This document shows positions 54,021 through 62,177 of a stretch of DNA of 64,000 bases, in pieces. This DNA comes from JASGJS01 sp047601185. GTDB taxonomy: Bacteria; Pseudomonadota; Gammaproteobacteria; JAURND01. The stretch spans positions 744,001 through 808,000 of the forward strand of contig JASGJS010000001.1 of assembly GCA_047601185.1 (NCBI GenBank). The letters are read 5' to 3'. The notes under the pieces are model-generated. The model had not been told where the DNA came from. It ran no database searches and worked only from the letters and a program-made list of their open reading frames with translations. Made by a program: the position numbers and the translations under genes. Position 1 is the first letter of the stretch; every line of letters starts with the position of its first letter.

Positions 54021-55913
54021 ATGTCTGAATGGTCCGTACAAAATACGCGAGAGGTCTACAACATTTCCTATTGGAGTGATGGTTTTTTTGACATCGACGA
54101 AATGGGTCGATTAGTGGCGTATCCAGATGGTAAGCGAGATGGCAGAGGGATTGACCTCAATGAGCTCGCCGACACCATGCACCAATCGGGATTGACCTTG
54201 CCGATTTTAGTACGGTTCACGGATATTTTACGACAACGCTTTAGCCGTTTGCATGAGGCGTTTTTGCGCGCGATGCGAGAGTATGGCTATCAAAGCGAGT
54301 TCATGAGCGTTTATCCCATTAAGGCTAATCAACAGCGGGTGGTGGTTCAGGAAATTTCTCGATTAGCGGGAGAGAATCCGATTGGTTTTGAAGCGGGCAG
54401 TAAACCCGAGTTGTTGGCGGCGCTCGCGTTATCCCGGCAATCCGGCATTATCGTGTGCAATGGTTATAAAGACAGAGAATATATTCGATTAGCGTTAATC
54501 GGACAGCGCTTAGGCCACACGGTCTACATTATTTTAGAAAAAATCAGCGAAATTGATATTATCCTCGAAGAAGCCAAAAAAATGGGCATTGAGCCTAAAT
54601 TAGGCATTCGGGTGAGATTAGCTTCAGTGGCGGCGGGTAAGTGGCAAAATACCGGCGGAGAAAAATCTAAATTTGGGTTTTCAGCCGCGCAAGTGTTATT
54701 TGTGGTGGAAAAACTCCGCAAAGCCGGCGGTTTAAATTATTTAGAAGTGCTGCATTTCATGTTAGGTTCGCAAATTGCCAATATTGCCGATGTGCAGCGA
54801 GGGATGAGTGAATGCGCACGTTATTATAGCGAGTTGCGCGCCTTAGGCGTCCCCATTAATACAGTGGATGTTGGCGGCGGATTGGCGGTGGATTATGAAG
54901 GTACCCGCACCCGTAGCTACAGCTCTATGAATTACAGTATCCAAGAATACGCCAATAATATTGTCTATACCCTCGCCGAAATGTGTAAAGAAAAAGGTTT
55001 GCCGCATCCGCGTATTTTCACTGAATCGGGGCGGGCGATGGTGGCACATCACGCCTTATTAATCACCAATGTGATTGAAGTGGAACAGACCATGGGGGCG
55101 GAAACGCCATTATTGCCGGTGCAGCCCTCTGACCCGCCGGTGTTGCGTGAATTGTGGGATGGTTTGAGTTCTTTATCTGAGCGTTCAGCCTTAGAGGTGT
55201 ATCACGATGCCTGCCATTGGATGGGCGAAGCCAACAGTTTATACATCCACGGCGTCATCAGCTTAACGGAACGCGCACGCGCGGAACAAATCTACTTAAC
55301 CAGCTGTTTGAAAGTACGAGAGCTCCTCAAGCATAGCGTCCGCGCTCACCGTGAAGCGATAGATGAACTGAATGAAAAATTAGCGGATAAATATTTTTGT
55401 AATTTCTCGTTATTCCAGTCTTTGCCTGATGCCTGGGCCATCGATCAAGTGTTTCCAATTATGCCTTTATCAGGGTTAGACCAAAAACCCTCATGCCGAG
55501 GTATTTTGCAAGACCTCACTTGTGATTCCGACGGCCGTATTGATTGCTATGTCGACGGCGAAGGGGTTGAGACGACTTTACCGGTGATCCCTTATCAAGC
55601 TGATAAACCGTATTTATTTGGGATTTTTTTGGTCGGGGCTTATCAGGAGACTTTGGGTGATTTACATAACTTGTTTGGTGATACCCATTCCGTTTTGGTT
55701 AAGCTTAAGCCAGGTGGGGGCTATGAATTGGTGCAGCCGATTAAAGGGGATTTGGTGGAAGATGTGTTGCGTTATGTGCAGTTTGACACCAAAGAGTTGT
55801 TAGCTTCCTACCATAAGCAATTCAAGGCCGCGCAGTTATCACCGCAAGAAGCTGAAGAATACTTGGAGACGGTGACGGAAGGATTACAAGGGTATACGTA
55901 TTTAGAGGATTGA
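54021..55913 (+). CDS. speA: Biosynthetic arginine decarboxylase
   Basis: A PLP enzyme that converts arginine to agmatine, the first step to putrescine. The 630-residue length matches SpeA. Key parts are VQNTREVYNISYWSDGFFDI, the PLP lysine in VYPIKANQQR (about residue 101), EAGSKPELLAAL, HFMLGSQI, DVGGGLAVDY, GRAMVAHHALL and DACHWMGEAN. I favour ATG 54021 because GGGGAAAG lies just upstream; ATG 54009 is four codons earlier and lacks a site. No speB (agmatinase) is in view. Confidence 0.95.
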   Translation: MSEWSVQNTREVYNISYWSDGFFDIDEMGRLVAYPDGKRDGRGIDLNELADTMHQSGLTLPILVRFTDILRQRFSRLHEAFLRAMREYGYQSEFMSVYPIKANQQRVVVQEISRLAGENPIGFEAGSKPELLAALALSRQSGIIVCNGYKDREYIRLALIGQRLGHTVYIILEKISEIDIILEEAKKMGIEPKLGIRVRLASVAAGKWQNTGGEKSKFGFSAAQVLFVVEKLRKAGGLNYLEVLHFMLGSQIANIADVQRGMSECARYYSELRALGVPINTVDVGGGLAVDYEGTRTRSYSSMNYSIQEYANNIVYTLAEMCKEKGLPHPRIFTESGRAMVAHHALLITNVIEVEQTMGAETPLLPVQPSDPPVLRELWDGLSSLSERSALEVYHDACHWMGEANSLYIHGVISLTERARAEQIYLTSCLKVRELLKHSVRAHREAIDELNEKLADKYFCNFSLFQSLPDAWAIDQVFPIMPLSGLDQKPSCRGILQDLTCDSDGRIDCYVDGEGVETTLPVIPYQADKPYLFGIFLVGAYQETLGDLHNLFGDTHSVLVKLKPGGGYELVQPIKGDLVEDVLRYVQFDTKELLASYHKQFKAAQLSPQEAEEYLETVTEGLQGYTYLED

Positions 55914-55927
55914 GAAAGATTGATTTT

Positions 55928-56107
55928 AGCGGGCTAGCAGCCCGCGCTCCCAAGATCGAGCCTTTTCAAGCTTTGAGAAATATCTTGCTTGGAAGCAGGG
56001 CTAATCTTTATCTTAAATCTTTAAAAATTTGTGCTGGCGATAAGTTTTTATATGGCTTTTAGTCCAATAGGGCTCGAGCCCCTGGGAGCGCGGGCTGCTA
56101 GCCCGCT
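55928..56107. repeat. Family A MITE-like element (180 bp)
   Basis: Inward-facing ends at 55928-55954 and 56082-56107; the right end has the inner extension GGGCTCGAGCCC. The interior segment CAAGCTTTGAGAAATATCTTGCTTGGAAG (as two blocks near 55967-55997) matches, inverted, the interior of the element at 57393-57573. It occupies most of the 326-bp speA-mltD gap; the remainder is the mltD promoter region. Confidence 0.85.
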
Positions 56108-56194
56108 AAAAAGAGCTTTTTCCTTATAATTCACATACTCTCCACATAAATCACCAATTATTACCACAATTCAATAAAATTTGTAGGAAAAGGC

Positions 56195-56223
56195 TTGACC
56201 TAATGTGCTAATTCACGTATCAT
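56195..56223 (+). promoter_or_regulatory. Predicted sigma-70 promoter of the lytic transglycosylase gene
   Basis: TTGACC (56195-56200), a 17-bp spacer and TATCAT (56218-56223). The -10 overlaps the first possible ATG at 56222, which argues for a later start codon. Confidence 0.55.
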
Positions 56224-56239
56224 GTCTCCTATGAATTTG

Positions 56240-57346
56240 ATGAAAACGAGCAAAACCTTAGTAGGCGTCGTGTTGTGTTCCACCCTTTTAACAGCTTGTG
56301 CGAATAGCAACTCGGCAAATCCTTTCACCCGTTTTGAACCCGCTTCTACTGCCTCACAATCCCTTAATAATACTTCATTGTGGGTAAGTATGAGCCACAG
56401 TTTCGTCCTAAATCACCAAGTTAATCAACCCGCGGTGCAAAAGCAGATCGCGTGGTTACAGACTCACCAACGCTCTTTGTATGCGTTGTTACAGAGTTCT
56501 GCGCCTTATATTTCCTACGTCTACGGCCAGGCTAAGCAGAAGGGTATTCCTGGGGAAATCGCTTTGTTACCGATCGTGGAAAGCCGATTTAACCCGTATG
56601 CCACCTCTCCTGTCGGGGCCACCGGTTTATGGCAGATCATGCCTAAGACTGCGCCAGACTTAGGATTGAAGAGCAACAAAGCGTATGACGGTCGTCGAGA
56701 TATCGTCGCTTCCACCCATGCGGCTTTGAACTACTTAAACTCATTAAACCAGATGTTTAACAACAACTGGGAATTGGCTTTAGCCTCTTATAACTGGGGT
56801 CCTGGGAATATCCAGAAAGCCGTTAAGAAACAAAAGAAATGGTATCAACGTGCGAGCTATTGGAGCTTGAAGATGCCAGCCGAAACGCAAGGTTACGTGC
56901 CTAAGTTGTTAGCGTTAGCGGAAGTGATTCAAAATCCGGCCCGTTATGGTATTACCTTACCGAACGTGACGGCCCAGCCTAAACTGGCTTCTGTGAAAGT
57001 GCCAGCGCAGGTGGACTTAAAGCAGGTCGCTCAGGCGCATGGGATCAGTATCCAAACCATGCAGAAGTTGAACCCTGGGTATTCGAAGATGGCCACCATG
57101 GCCGGTGCACCTAACACTTTGTTAGTGCCGATTGAAAAGGCGCAAGCGGTGCAAGATACAGCACCTAGCTTGGCGGCCAATACGTTGAATACCTCAGCTG
57201 CGACGGATGCGGTGCAAGTGGTTCCTGCTGCTGATGCGACCATAGACAGCGATACCCATACCTTGGTGAAAGCGATTCTTAAACAAGGTCAGTGGTTAGC
57301 GTTAGGGTTGGCGGATTTACCCAATCTGAATGTCGCTACGGTCTAA
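56240..57346 (+). CDS. mltD: MltD-like membrane-bound lytic murein transglycosylase (lipoprotein)
   Basis: Cleaves peptidoglycan glycan strands in the periplasm. A lipoprotein signal with lipobox LLTAC (Cys20) leads to the SLT domain: IALLPIVESRFNPYATSP with the catalytic Glu114, GATGLWQIMPKTAPDLGL, DGRRDIVASTHAALNYL and ASYNWGPGNIQKAV. A LysM-like segment follows (VDLKQVAQAHGISIQTMQKLNPGY). At 368 residues it is shorter than E. coli MltD (452 aa), with one LysM-like motif. Start codons at 56222 and 56231 are alternatives; the predicted -10 overlaps 56222. A rho-independent terminator follows. Confidence 0.92.
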   Translation: MKTSKTLVGVVLCSTLLTACANSNSANPFTRFEPASTASQSLNNTSLWVSMSHSFVLNHQVNQPAVQKQIAWLQTHQRSLYALLQSSAPYISYVYGQAKQKGIPGEIALLPIVESRFNPYATSPVGATGLWQIMPKTAPDLGLKSNKAYDGRRDIVASTHAALNYLNSLNQMFNNNWELALASYNWGPGNIQKAVKKQKKWYQRASYWSLKMPAETQGYVPKLLALAEVIQNPARYGITLPNVTAQPKLASVKVPAQVDLKQVAQAHGISIQTMQKLNPGYSKMATMAGAPNTLLVPIEKAQAVQDTAPSLAANTLNTSAATDAVQVVPAADATIDSDTHTLVKAILKQGQWLALGLADLPNLNVATV

Positions 57347-57355
57347 TCTTTACTT

Positions 57356-57385
57356 AAAGCCTTCTCTTCGAGAAGGCTTTTTTTT
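57356..57385 (+). terminator. Rho-independent terminator after mltD
   Basis: AAAGCCTTCTC pairs with GAGAAGGCTTT around a 3-nt loop and runs into eight T bases, 10 bp after the stop codon. Confidence 0.9.
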
Positions 57386-57392
57386 GGTTTTA

Positions 57393-57573
57393 AGCGGGCT
57401 AGCTGCCCGCGCTCCCAGGCTCGAGCCTCTATGGTGTAACAGCTATAGAAAACTACTCTGCCGAAACAAAGATCTAAAGATTTTAAAGATCAAAGATGAA
57501 CCCGCTTCCAAGTAGAATATTTCTCAAAGCTTCAACAAGGCTCGAGCCTGGGAGCGCGGGCTGCTAGCCCGCT
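57393..57573. repeat. Family A MITE-like element (181 bp), best-preserved copy
   Basis: Terminal inverted repeats of about 34 bp: AGCGGGCTAGCTGCCCGCGC-TCCCAGGCTCGAGCCT on the left and its near-perfect inverse on the right (one mismatch). The interior matches the element at 55928 in opposite orientation. It starts 8 bp after the mltD terminator and ends 6 bp before the folD stop codon. Confidence 0.88.
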
Positions 57574-57578
57574 AAAAA

Positions 57579-58427
57579 TTATTCCATCCCCGCTGCCAAT
57601 AACGTATTTTGCAACAAAATCGCCCGCGTCATAGGGCCTACACCCCCTGGAACAGGTGTAATCCAACTGGCTTTGAGTTTCGCCGTGGCAAAATCAACAT
57701 CCCCGCAAATTGAGCCATCCGCCCGACGATGAATCCCCACATCCACCACAATAGCGCCTGATTGAATCCATTCACTTTGAATCAGCCCTTGTTGCCCTGT
57801 GGCAACCACTAATAAATCCGCTTGTCTCACTAAATCCGCCAGGTTTCGAGTAAAGCGGTGACATACCGTCACGGTGCTTTTGGCCAGTAACAGCTCTAAA
57901 GCCATCGGTCTGCCGACAATATTCGAAGCGCCCACGACGACGGCATGCAAGCCTGCCAGCGCAATGTGGGCAGATTCCAGTAAGGTGATAATGCCAAAAG
58001 GCGTGCACGGACGTAACCCGGGCCGGCGTTGAGCTAACCGACCTAAATTATACGGATGAAAGCCGTCGACATCTTTTTCAGGCCGAATGCGGTCCAAAAT
58101 CAACTCTGAGCGGATATGGGCTGGTAAAGGCAATTGCACTAAAATACCATCAATCTCATCATCCGCATTGAGCTTATCCATTAATTCCAGCAAAGCCGCT
58201 TCAGTAATATCTGCAGGTAAGTTGTAGGCTAAAGAGGTAATGCCGACCGCTTCACAGTCAGCGCGTTTATGCCGTACATAGATTTGTGAAGCAGGGTCAT
58301 CTCCCACCAGAACAACCGCTAAGCTCGGTGCTCGGGCTCCCGCGGTGACTTGGGTGACAATCTGCTGACGCATGGTGTGTCGAAGAGTCGTAGCAAGCTG
58401 GTTACCATCTAAAATGTGTGCTGTCAT
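57579..58427 (-). CDS. folD: Bifunctional methylene-THF dehydrogenase/methenyl-THF cyclohydrolase
   Basis: Interconverts one-carbon folates in the cytosol with NADP. The 282 residues include the catalytic [14 protein letters not shown] (Tyr and Lys), [10 protein letters not shown], the folate-binding [17 protein letters not shown], the dinucleotide region [16 protein letters not shown] and the C-terminal [18 protein letters not shown]. It starts 3 bp after the gloB stop, so the two form an operon on the minus strand. Confidence 0.97.
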   Translation of the reverse strand: MTAHILDGNQLATTLRHTMRQQIVTQVTAGARAPSLAVVLVGDDPASQIYVRHKRADCEAVGITSLAYNLPADITEAALLELMDKLNADDEIDGILVQLPLPAHIRSELILDRIRPEKDVDGFHPYNLGRLAQRRPGLRPCTPFGIITLLESAHIALAGLHAVVVGASNIVGRPMALELLLAKSTVTVCHRFTRNLADLVRQADLLVVATGQQGLIQSEWIQSGAIVVDVGIHRRADGSICGDVDFATAKLKASWITPVPGGVGPMTRAILLQNTLLAAGME

Positions 58428-58430
58428 AGA

Positions 58431-59204
58431 TTATGTCGCGCTATTTTTCCAAGCACGAATCGTAGCAAAAACTTCCTCAGCCGTCGACAGGCTTTTGCCC
58501 GCATGCTGTATCGCAGCCTCTCGAACCGTCGGTTGATCACACCGTAAAAAAGGATTGGTTTGTAATTCCAATGACAAAGGCGCAGGCACAGTGGGAATCT
58601 GTTGTGCTTGTGCGGCCCGAGCTGAGAGAACTCTCTCCGTAATCGCCGAATTGTGTGGCTCTACGCGCTGAGCAAACTGTAAATTTTGCAAAGTGTATTC
58701 ATGGCCGCAATAAACCAAAGTGTCTGAAGGAAGCTGCGCCAGTTTTTGCAAGGAGTGATACATTTGTGTCGGCGTACCTTCAAACACCCGCCCACAGCCG
58801 CCAGTAAATAAAGTATCTCCAGAGAAAAGCCTGCCCGCGCCATAATAGGCCATATGTCCTAACGTATGTCCAGGAATCGCTAAGGTCTGTAATGATAACG
58901 ACATTTCGGAGAAAGAAAGTGGTGTTTGATCCTGTAAGGAGTGGGTCACGCTCGGAATGTTATCGCGCTCTGGCCCGAAAACCGGCATAGCAAAATGTTC
59001 CAGAATTTCTGCTACACCTTGAACATGATCGGCGTGATGATGGGTTAATAAAATCCCGAGTGGTTGTAAAGCGTGGTGAGCAAGTGCAGTGAGAACGGGT
59101 TTTGCAGCGCCGGGATCAATGATAAGGCAGTGATGAGAGTTTGTGTGTATAATCAGCCAAATATAATTATCCTTGAGCGCAGGTAAGGGGATTATTTTTA
59201 ACAT
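58431..59204 (-). CDS. gloB: Hydroxyacylglutathione hydrolase (glyoxalase II)
   Basis: Hydrolyses S-lactoylglutathione to lactate and glutathione, completing methylglyoxal detoxification. The metallo-beta-lactamase fold has the metal motif THHHADHVQG, IPGHTLGHMAYYG, FSGDTLFTGGCGRVFEGT and CGHEYTLQNLQFA, and the C-terminal HAGKSLSTAEEVFATIR glutathione-binding helices. 257 residues. Its start is 11 bp from the divergent methyltransferase start, so the promoters must lie in each other's coding sequence. The gloB-yafS-rnhA-dnaQ neighbourhood is conserved from E. coli. Confidence 0.96.
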   Translation of the reverse strand: MLKIIPLPALKDNYIWLIIHTNSHHCLIIDPGAAKPVLTALAHHALQPLGILLTHHHADHVQGVAEILEHFAMPVFGPERDNIPSVTHSLQDQTPLSFSEMSLSLQTLAIPGHTLGHMAYYGAGRLFSGDTLFTGGCGRVFEGTPTQMYHSLQKLAQLPSDTLVYCGHEYTLQNLQFAQRVEPHNSAITERVLSARAAQAQQIPTVPAPLSLELQTNPFLRCDQPTVREAAIQHAGKSLSTAEEVFATIRAWKNSAT

Positions 59205-59215
59205 CAGGCAAACTC

Positions 59216-59953
59216 ATGCAAACATCGGCGAACGATAAACTGTCTACTATTTTACGCCAAATGAATGGTTGGTATCAAGAAACCTTGGGTGCGGAATTGT
59301 TATCTGCAGAGCGCCAACAACTCGATTTATGTTTGCCGCAATTTTATGGCCGTCATCTCTTGCAAGTGGGCGGTCCCGGCGGCAGCTTTTTGTTTGAGCA
59401 AAGCCCTATTTGGCACAGTATTCGACTCAGTCCTGAATTTGACGCCACTTTTCGAGGACCTGTGGTGCAAGGTAGTTTTGAGCAATGGCCGTTTTTGCCA
59501 GGATGTTTTAATGTCATTTTGATGCCTCATGTGCTCGAAATAGCTTTGAATCCCATTCAGGTGCTGCAGCAAGCGTATCAGGCATTGGCGCCAGGGGGGC
59601 ATTTGCTGATTTTAGGGTTTAATCCGCTGAGTTTATGGGGATTAAAACAAAAAATTTTACCGAGCAATCAAGCGCCCTGGTCTCAACATTTTTATACCTG
59701 TCACACCGTGTGCGGGTGGTTAAAAAAGCAGGAATTTTTAATTAAACAAGAGACCAGTTTATTCTTCCGCCCTCCCCTTAAAAACAAATATGGGTTGGAT
59801 AAACTGTTTATTTTAGAGCCCATCGGTAAATTGTTAGGCGAAGGATTAGGGGGCGTGTATTTTATTATTGCTGAAAAGTGTCAGATTCCTTTAACCCCAT
59901 TGCCTCATAAAATAAAACCTTTGGTTGGCCAACTGAAGCCGACGGGAGCCTAA
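59216..59953 (+). CDS. SAM-dependent methyltransferase, YafS-like
   Basis: 245 residues with a class I methyltransferase core: motif I is degenerate (LLQVGGPGGSFLF), then VVQGSFEQWPFLPGCFNVILMPHVLEIALNPIQVLQQAYQALAPGGHLLILGFNPLSLWG (in short parts, residues 84-142). It sits exactly where yafS lies in E. coli, divergent from gloB and directly before rnhA (the stop and ATG abut). The substrate is unknown. Confidence 0.88.
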   Translation: MQTSANDKLSTILRQMNGWYQETLGAELLSAERQQLDLCLPQFYGRHLLQVGGPGGSFLFEQSPIWHSIRLSPEFDATFRGPVVQGSFEQWPFLPGCFNVILMPHVLEIALNPIQVLQQAYQALAPGGHLLILGFNPLSLWGLKQKILPSNQAPWSQHFYTCHTVCGWLKKQEFLIKQETSLFFRPPLKNKYGLDKLFILEPIGKLLGEGLGGVYFIIAEKCQIPLTPLPHKIKPLVGQLKPTGA

Positions 59954-60421
59954 ATGTCAGAGAGTCGTCCAACGCCTATTTTATATATTTATACGGATGG
60001 TGCGTGTCGCGGCAATCCAGGGCCAGGAGGGTGGGGCGTGCTGATGCGTTATGCCGAGCACGAAAAACAGCTCTATGGTGCTGAAGCACATACCACCAAT
60101 AATCGCATGGAATTGATGGCGGTCATTCAAGCATTAAAATCGCTCAAAAAAACTTGTCGGATCGAAATTACCACCGATTCGCAATATGTGCGTAATGGGG
60201 TGATGACTTGGCTAAAGGCTTGGAAGCAAAAAGGCTGGCGGAATAGCAAAAAAGAGCCAGTCAAAAACCAGGATTTATGGGAGGTGTTGGATCAAATCAT
60301 TCAAGATCATCCCCATATTACCTGGCACTGGGTGAAGGGGCATTCTGGCCATCCTGAAAATCACATTGCCGATCAACTTGCGAATTATGCCATTGATCAA
60401 TGGGCGGAAAACCCCCGTTAA
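59954..60421 (+). CDS. rnhA: Ribonuclease HI
   Basis: Degrades RNA in RNA-DNA hybrids. The catalytic acidic residues are in place: Asp14 (YTDGACRGNPGPGGWG), Glu53 (NRMELMAVIQAL), Asp75 (TTDSQYVRNGV) and the C-terminal Asp in GHPENHIADQLAN, with the basic handle WLKAWKQKGWRNSKKEPVKN. 155 residues, the E. coli length. The usual partner dnaQ is displaced 1.8 kb downstream by the porin gene. Confidence 0.97.
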   Translation: MSESRPTPILYIYTDGACRGNPGPGGWGVLMRYAEHEKQLYGAEAHTTNNRMELMAVIQALKSLKKTCRIEITTDSQYVRNGVMTWLKAWKQKGWRNSKKEPVKNQDLWEVLDQIIQDHPHITWHWVKGHSGHPENHIADQLANYAIDQWAENPR

Positions 60422-60580
60422 ATAAAATCTCGCTCCAGCGACGACTAGGTGCTAAATCATGACAAATCGCTGAAAAGTTGATTTTTTAAAGTGGGTTATT
60501 GTATTGACCCTCAGCCCTTATTTTATGCGGTTTCAGCTGTCTTAAGTGTTCTGACCTTAAGGAAATATGAAAAAAATTGC

Positions 60581-60608
60581 TTGCAATTGTAAAAAATCGA
60601 GCTACCAT
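60581..60608 (+). promoter_or_regulatory. Predicted promoter of the outer membrane protein gene
   Basis: TTGCAA (60581-60586), 16 bp and TACCAT (60603-60608). This predicts a leader of about 160 nt before the ATG. Two CTTAAG sites lie just upstream at 60541 and 60556. The 352-bp gap from rnhA to this gene contains nothing else recognised except a possible 16-codon leader frame at 60567. Confidence 0.45.
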
Positions 60609-60773
60609 ATGCCGTAACACAGGGTTGTGTCATAGGATTTTGCTTAGCTAAGAAACGGTTTATCAAAAATAACATTTGGCTAAACGTTCTTGTGCTGTAG
60701 GAGCTTTATCCCGAAGATACATAACAATGTGTAGAAAAAAACCTGTTCTTTGGAATCATCATGGAGGTTATAA

Positions 60774-61907
60774 ATGAAGAAACTTTCCGTTGTTCTAGCC
60801 GCTGCTGGTTTATCGGCTTCTTTAGGTGCTTATGCCGCGGTTCCCACTGATACAACACCATTCGGCGTGAACATCCCCAACTTGAAAGGTGGCATTGAAG
60901 TCACATTAGAAGGTCTATATTTAAGACCAACCGATGAAAACCTTGACTATGCACAAGTTAACACAACCGCTTTTGATTTCAGCGGCTTTCCTTTCAATAC
61001 TTCAGTCGTCACTGACAGAGATCTGAAATCTGTTAACCCTAACTATGACTTTGCCTTCCGCATTGGCTTAGGTTATGTGTTCCCAGATTCTGGTAACGAT
61101 GTTCAATTGAACTGGTTACACTTTGATCACTCCAATGACTCTAGCACCAGCACCAACCCTGGTGATGTGTTAGTCACAGCGATCGGGATTCCCTTAATTA
61201 ACCCACCTGTTAACATTTTTGGTATCACAGGTGATGTAGGGGCTACCTCTGATGTGGATTCCAAACTCGATACCGTGAATTTAGATGTTGGCCAATATGT
61301 TAACTTTGGCACACGTTTACAAACTCGTTTCTTTGGCGGGTTACAATTCTCCCGAGTTGAGCAAGACACTCACAATACCTACTCTGCTTTCTACACCGAT
61401 AACTTAATCCCACCAGCAACATTTTCTTTCACAGAAGATGATGACTTAGATTCTAAGTTCACTGGTGTGGGTCCAAGATTTGGTGTTGATACCAGCTACA
61501 ACATTTGGAACTGCTTTGGTCTAGCCGCTCACGTGTCTGGTGCTTTATTAGTGGGTAAATTGAATGACACTGATCAAGATACCAACCTGAACGCTATTCT
61601 AAGCTTCCCAACAGGTGGCGGTACAACCGTTCTGAACTTCAATGATAACATTGATACAGACACCAATGATAACGACTGGCGCGTTGTTCCAACCTTTGAT
61701 GCTAAGCTTGGGTTGAACTACACCTGGTTATTCCAAAACCAATCTGCTTTAACATTGGAAGCTGGTTATCAAGTGACTCGTTTCTTTGATGTTGTCGACA
61801 CTTACCAAGTTAACAACTCTGGTCTGGGTGTCTTAACCGGTATTGATAGAGAAACCACCAACGTCGGTTATGATGGTCCTTTCCTCAGCTTAAACTACAA
61901 GATGTAA
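60774..61907 (+). CDS. Legionella-type major outer membrane protein (MOMP family)
   Basis: An abundant outer-membrane beta-barrel porin. A signal peptide of 21 residues (MKKLSVVLAAAGLSASLGAY-A) is followed by GGIEVTLEGLYLRPTDENLDYA, the N-terminal phrase of the Legionella_OMP family, then alternating amphipathic strands (FAFRIGLGYVFPDSGNDVQLNW-like) and a C-terminal FLSLNYKM with the usual aromatic-rich end. 377 residues. It has a strong GGAGG site, a long leader and a strong terminator, pointing to high expression. Its insertion splits the common rnhA-dnaQ pair. A porin or adhesin role is by family. Confidence 0.88.
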   Translation: MKKLSVVLAAAGLSASLGAYAAVPTDTTPFGVNIPNLKGGIEVTLEGLYLRPTDENLDYAQVNTTAFDFSGFPFNTSVVTDRDLKSVNPNYDFAFRIGLGYVFPDSGNDVQLNWLHFDHSNDSSTSTNPGDVLVTAIGIPLINPPVNIFGITGDVGATSDVDSKLDTVNLDVGQYVNFGTRLQTRFFGGLQFSRVEQDTHNTYSAFYTDNLIPPATFSFTEDDDLDSKFTGVGPRFGVDTSYNIWNCFGLAAHVSGALLVGKLNDTDQDTNLNAILSFPTGGGTTVLNFNDNIDTDTNDNDWRVVPTFDAKLGLNYTWLFQNQSALTLEAGYQVTRFFDVVDTYQVNNSGLGVLTGIDRETTNVGYDGPFLSLNYKM

Positions 61908-61947
61908 TTTTGTAGCTTTATAGAGTTGTGACCTCCAGAACAGGCCG

Positions 61948-61976
61948 TATAAGGGGCGCCTAAAGCGCCCCTTATA
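61948..61976. terminator. Strong hairpin after the outer membrane protein gene
   Basis: A perfect 12-bp stem, TATAAGGGGCGC with GCGCCCCTTATA, and a 5-nt loop, 40 bp after the stop. No long T-run follows, but the stem is very GC-rich at its top. Confidence 0.7.
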
Positions 61977-62011
61977 TGCTTGTCTTGGTATGGTTGTTAG
62001 ATATTGGATGT

Positions 62012-62130
62012 AAACAAACATATTTTGCTTGTTTTTCGCTAAAAATATCTTCAAAATGCTCATGTACAAATCGTACACTGCGCTTTTTCAGACATTTTTA
62101 GCTTCAAACCAAGCTAAAATCTGTTTGTTT
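62012..62130. repeat. Nested inverted-repeat element, family E (119 bp)
   Basis: The outer arms AAACAAACATATTTTGCTTG and CAAGCTAAAATCTGTTTGTT pair with small gaps. Inside, GCTAAAAATATCT (62038-62050) pairs with AGACATTTTTAGC (62090-62102), and AAAATGCTCATGTAC (62053-62067) with GTACACTGCGCTTTT (62073-62087). The core GCTCATxTAC..GTAxACTGCGCT is also at the centre of the family D element at 23273-23305. Confidence 0.75.
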
Positions 62131-62177
62131 TAGCCACCTATAGTATAAGCAGCATTTTCGTAAATACTTCCCATCGC

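Noticed and set aside
60541..60561. Two CTTAAG sites upstream of the porin gene as a PmrA box
   Set aside because: They repeat with a 15-bp period (9-bp gap), not the 11-bp period of the box, and are not followed at 10 bp by a -10 element.
60567..60617. A 16-codon leader peptide frame (ATG with AAGGAAA upstream) before the porin
   Set aside because: It overlaps the predicted promoter itself, so it would not be on that transcript, and a frame this short arises easily by chance.
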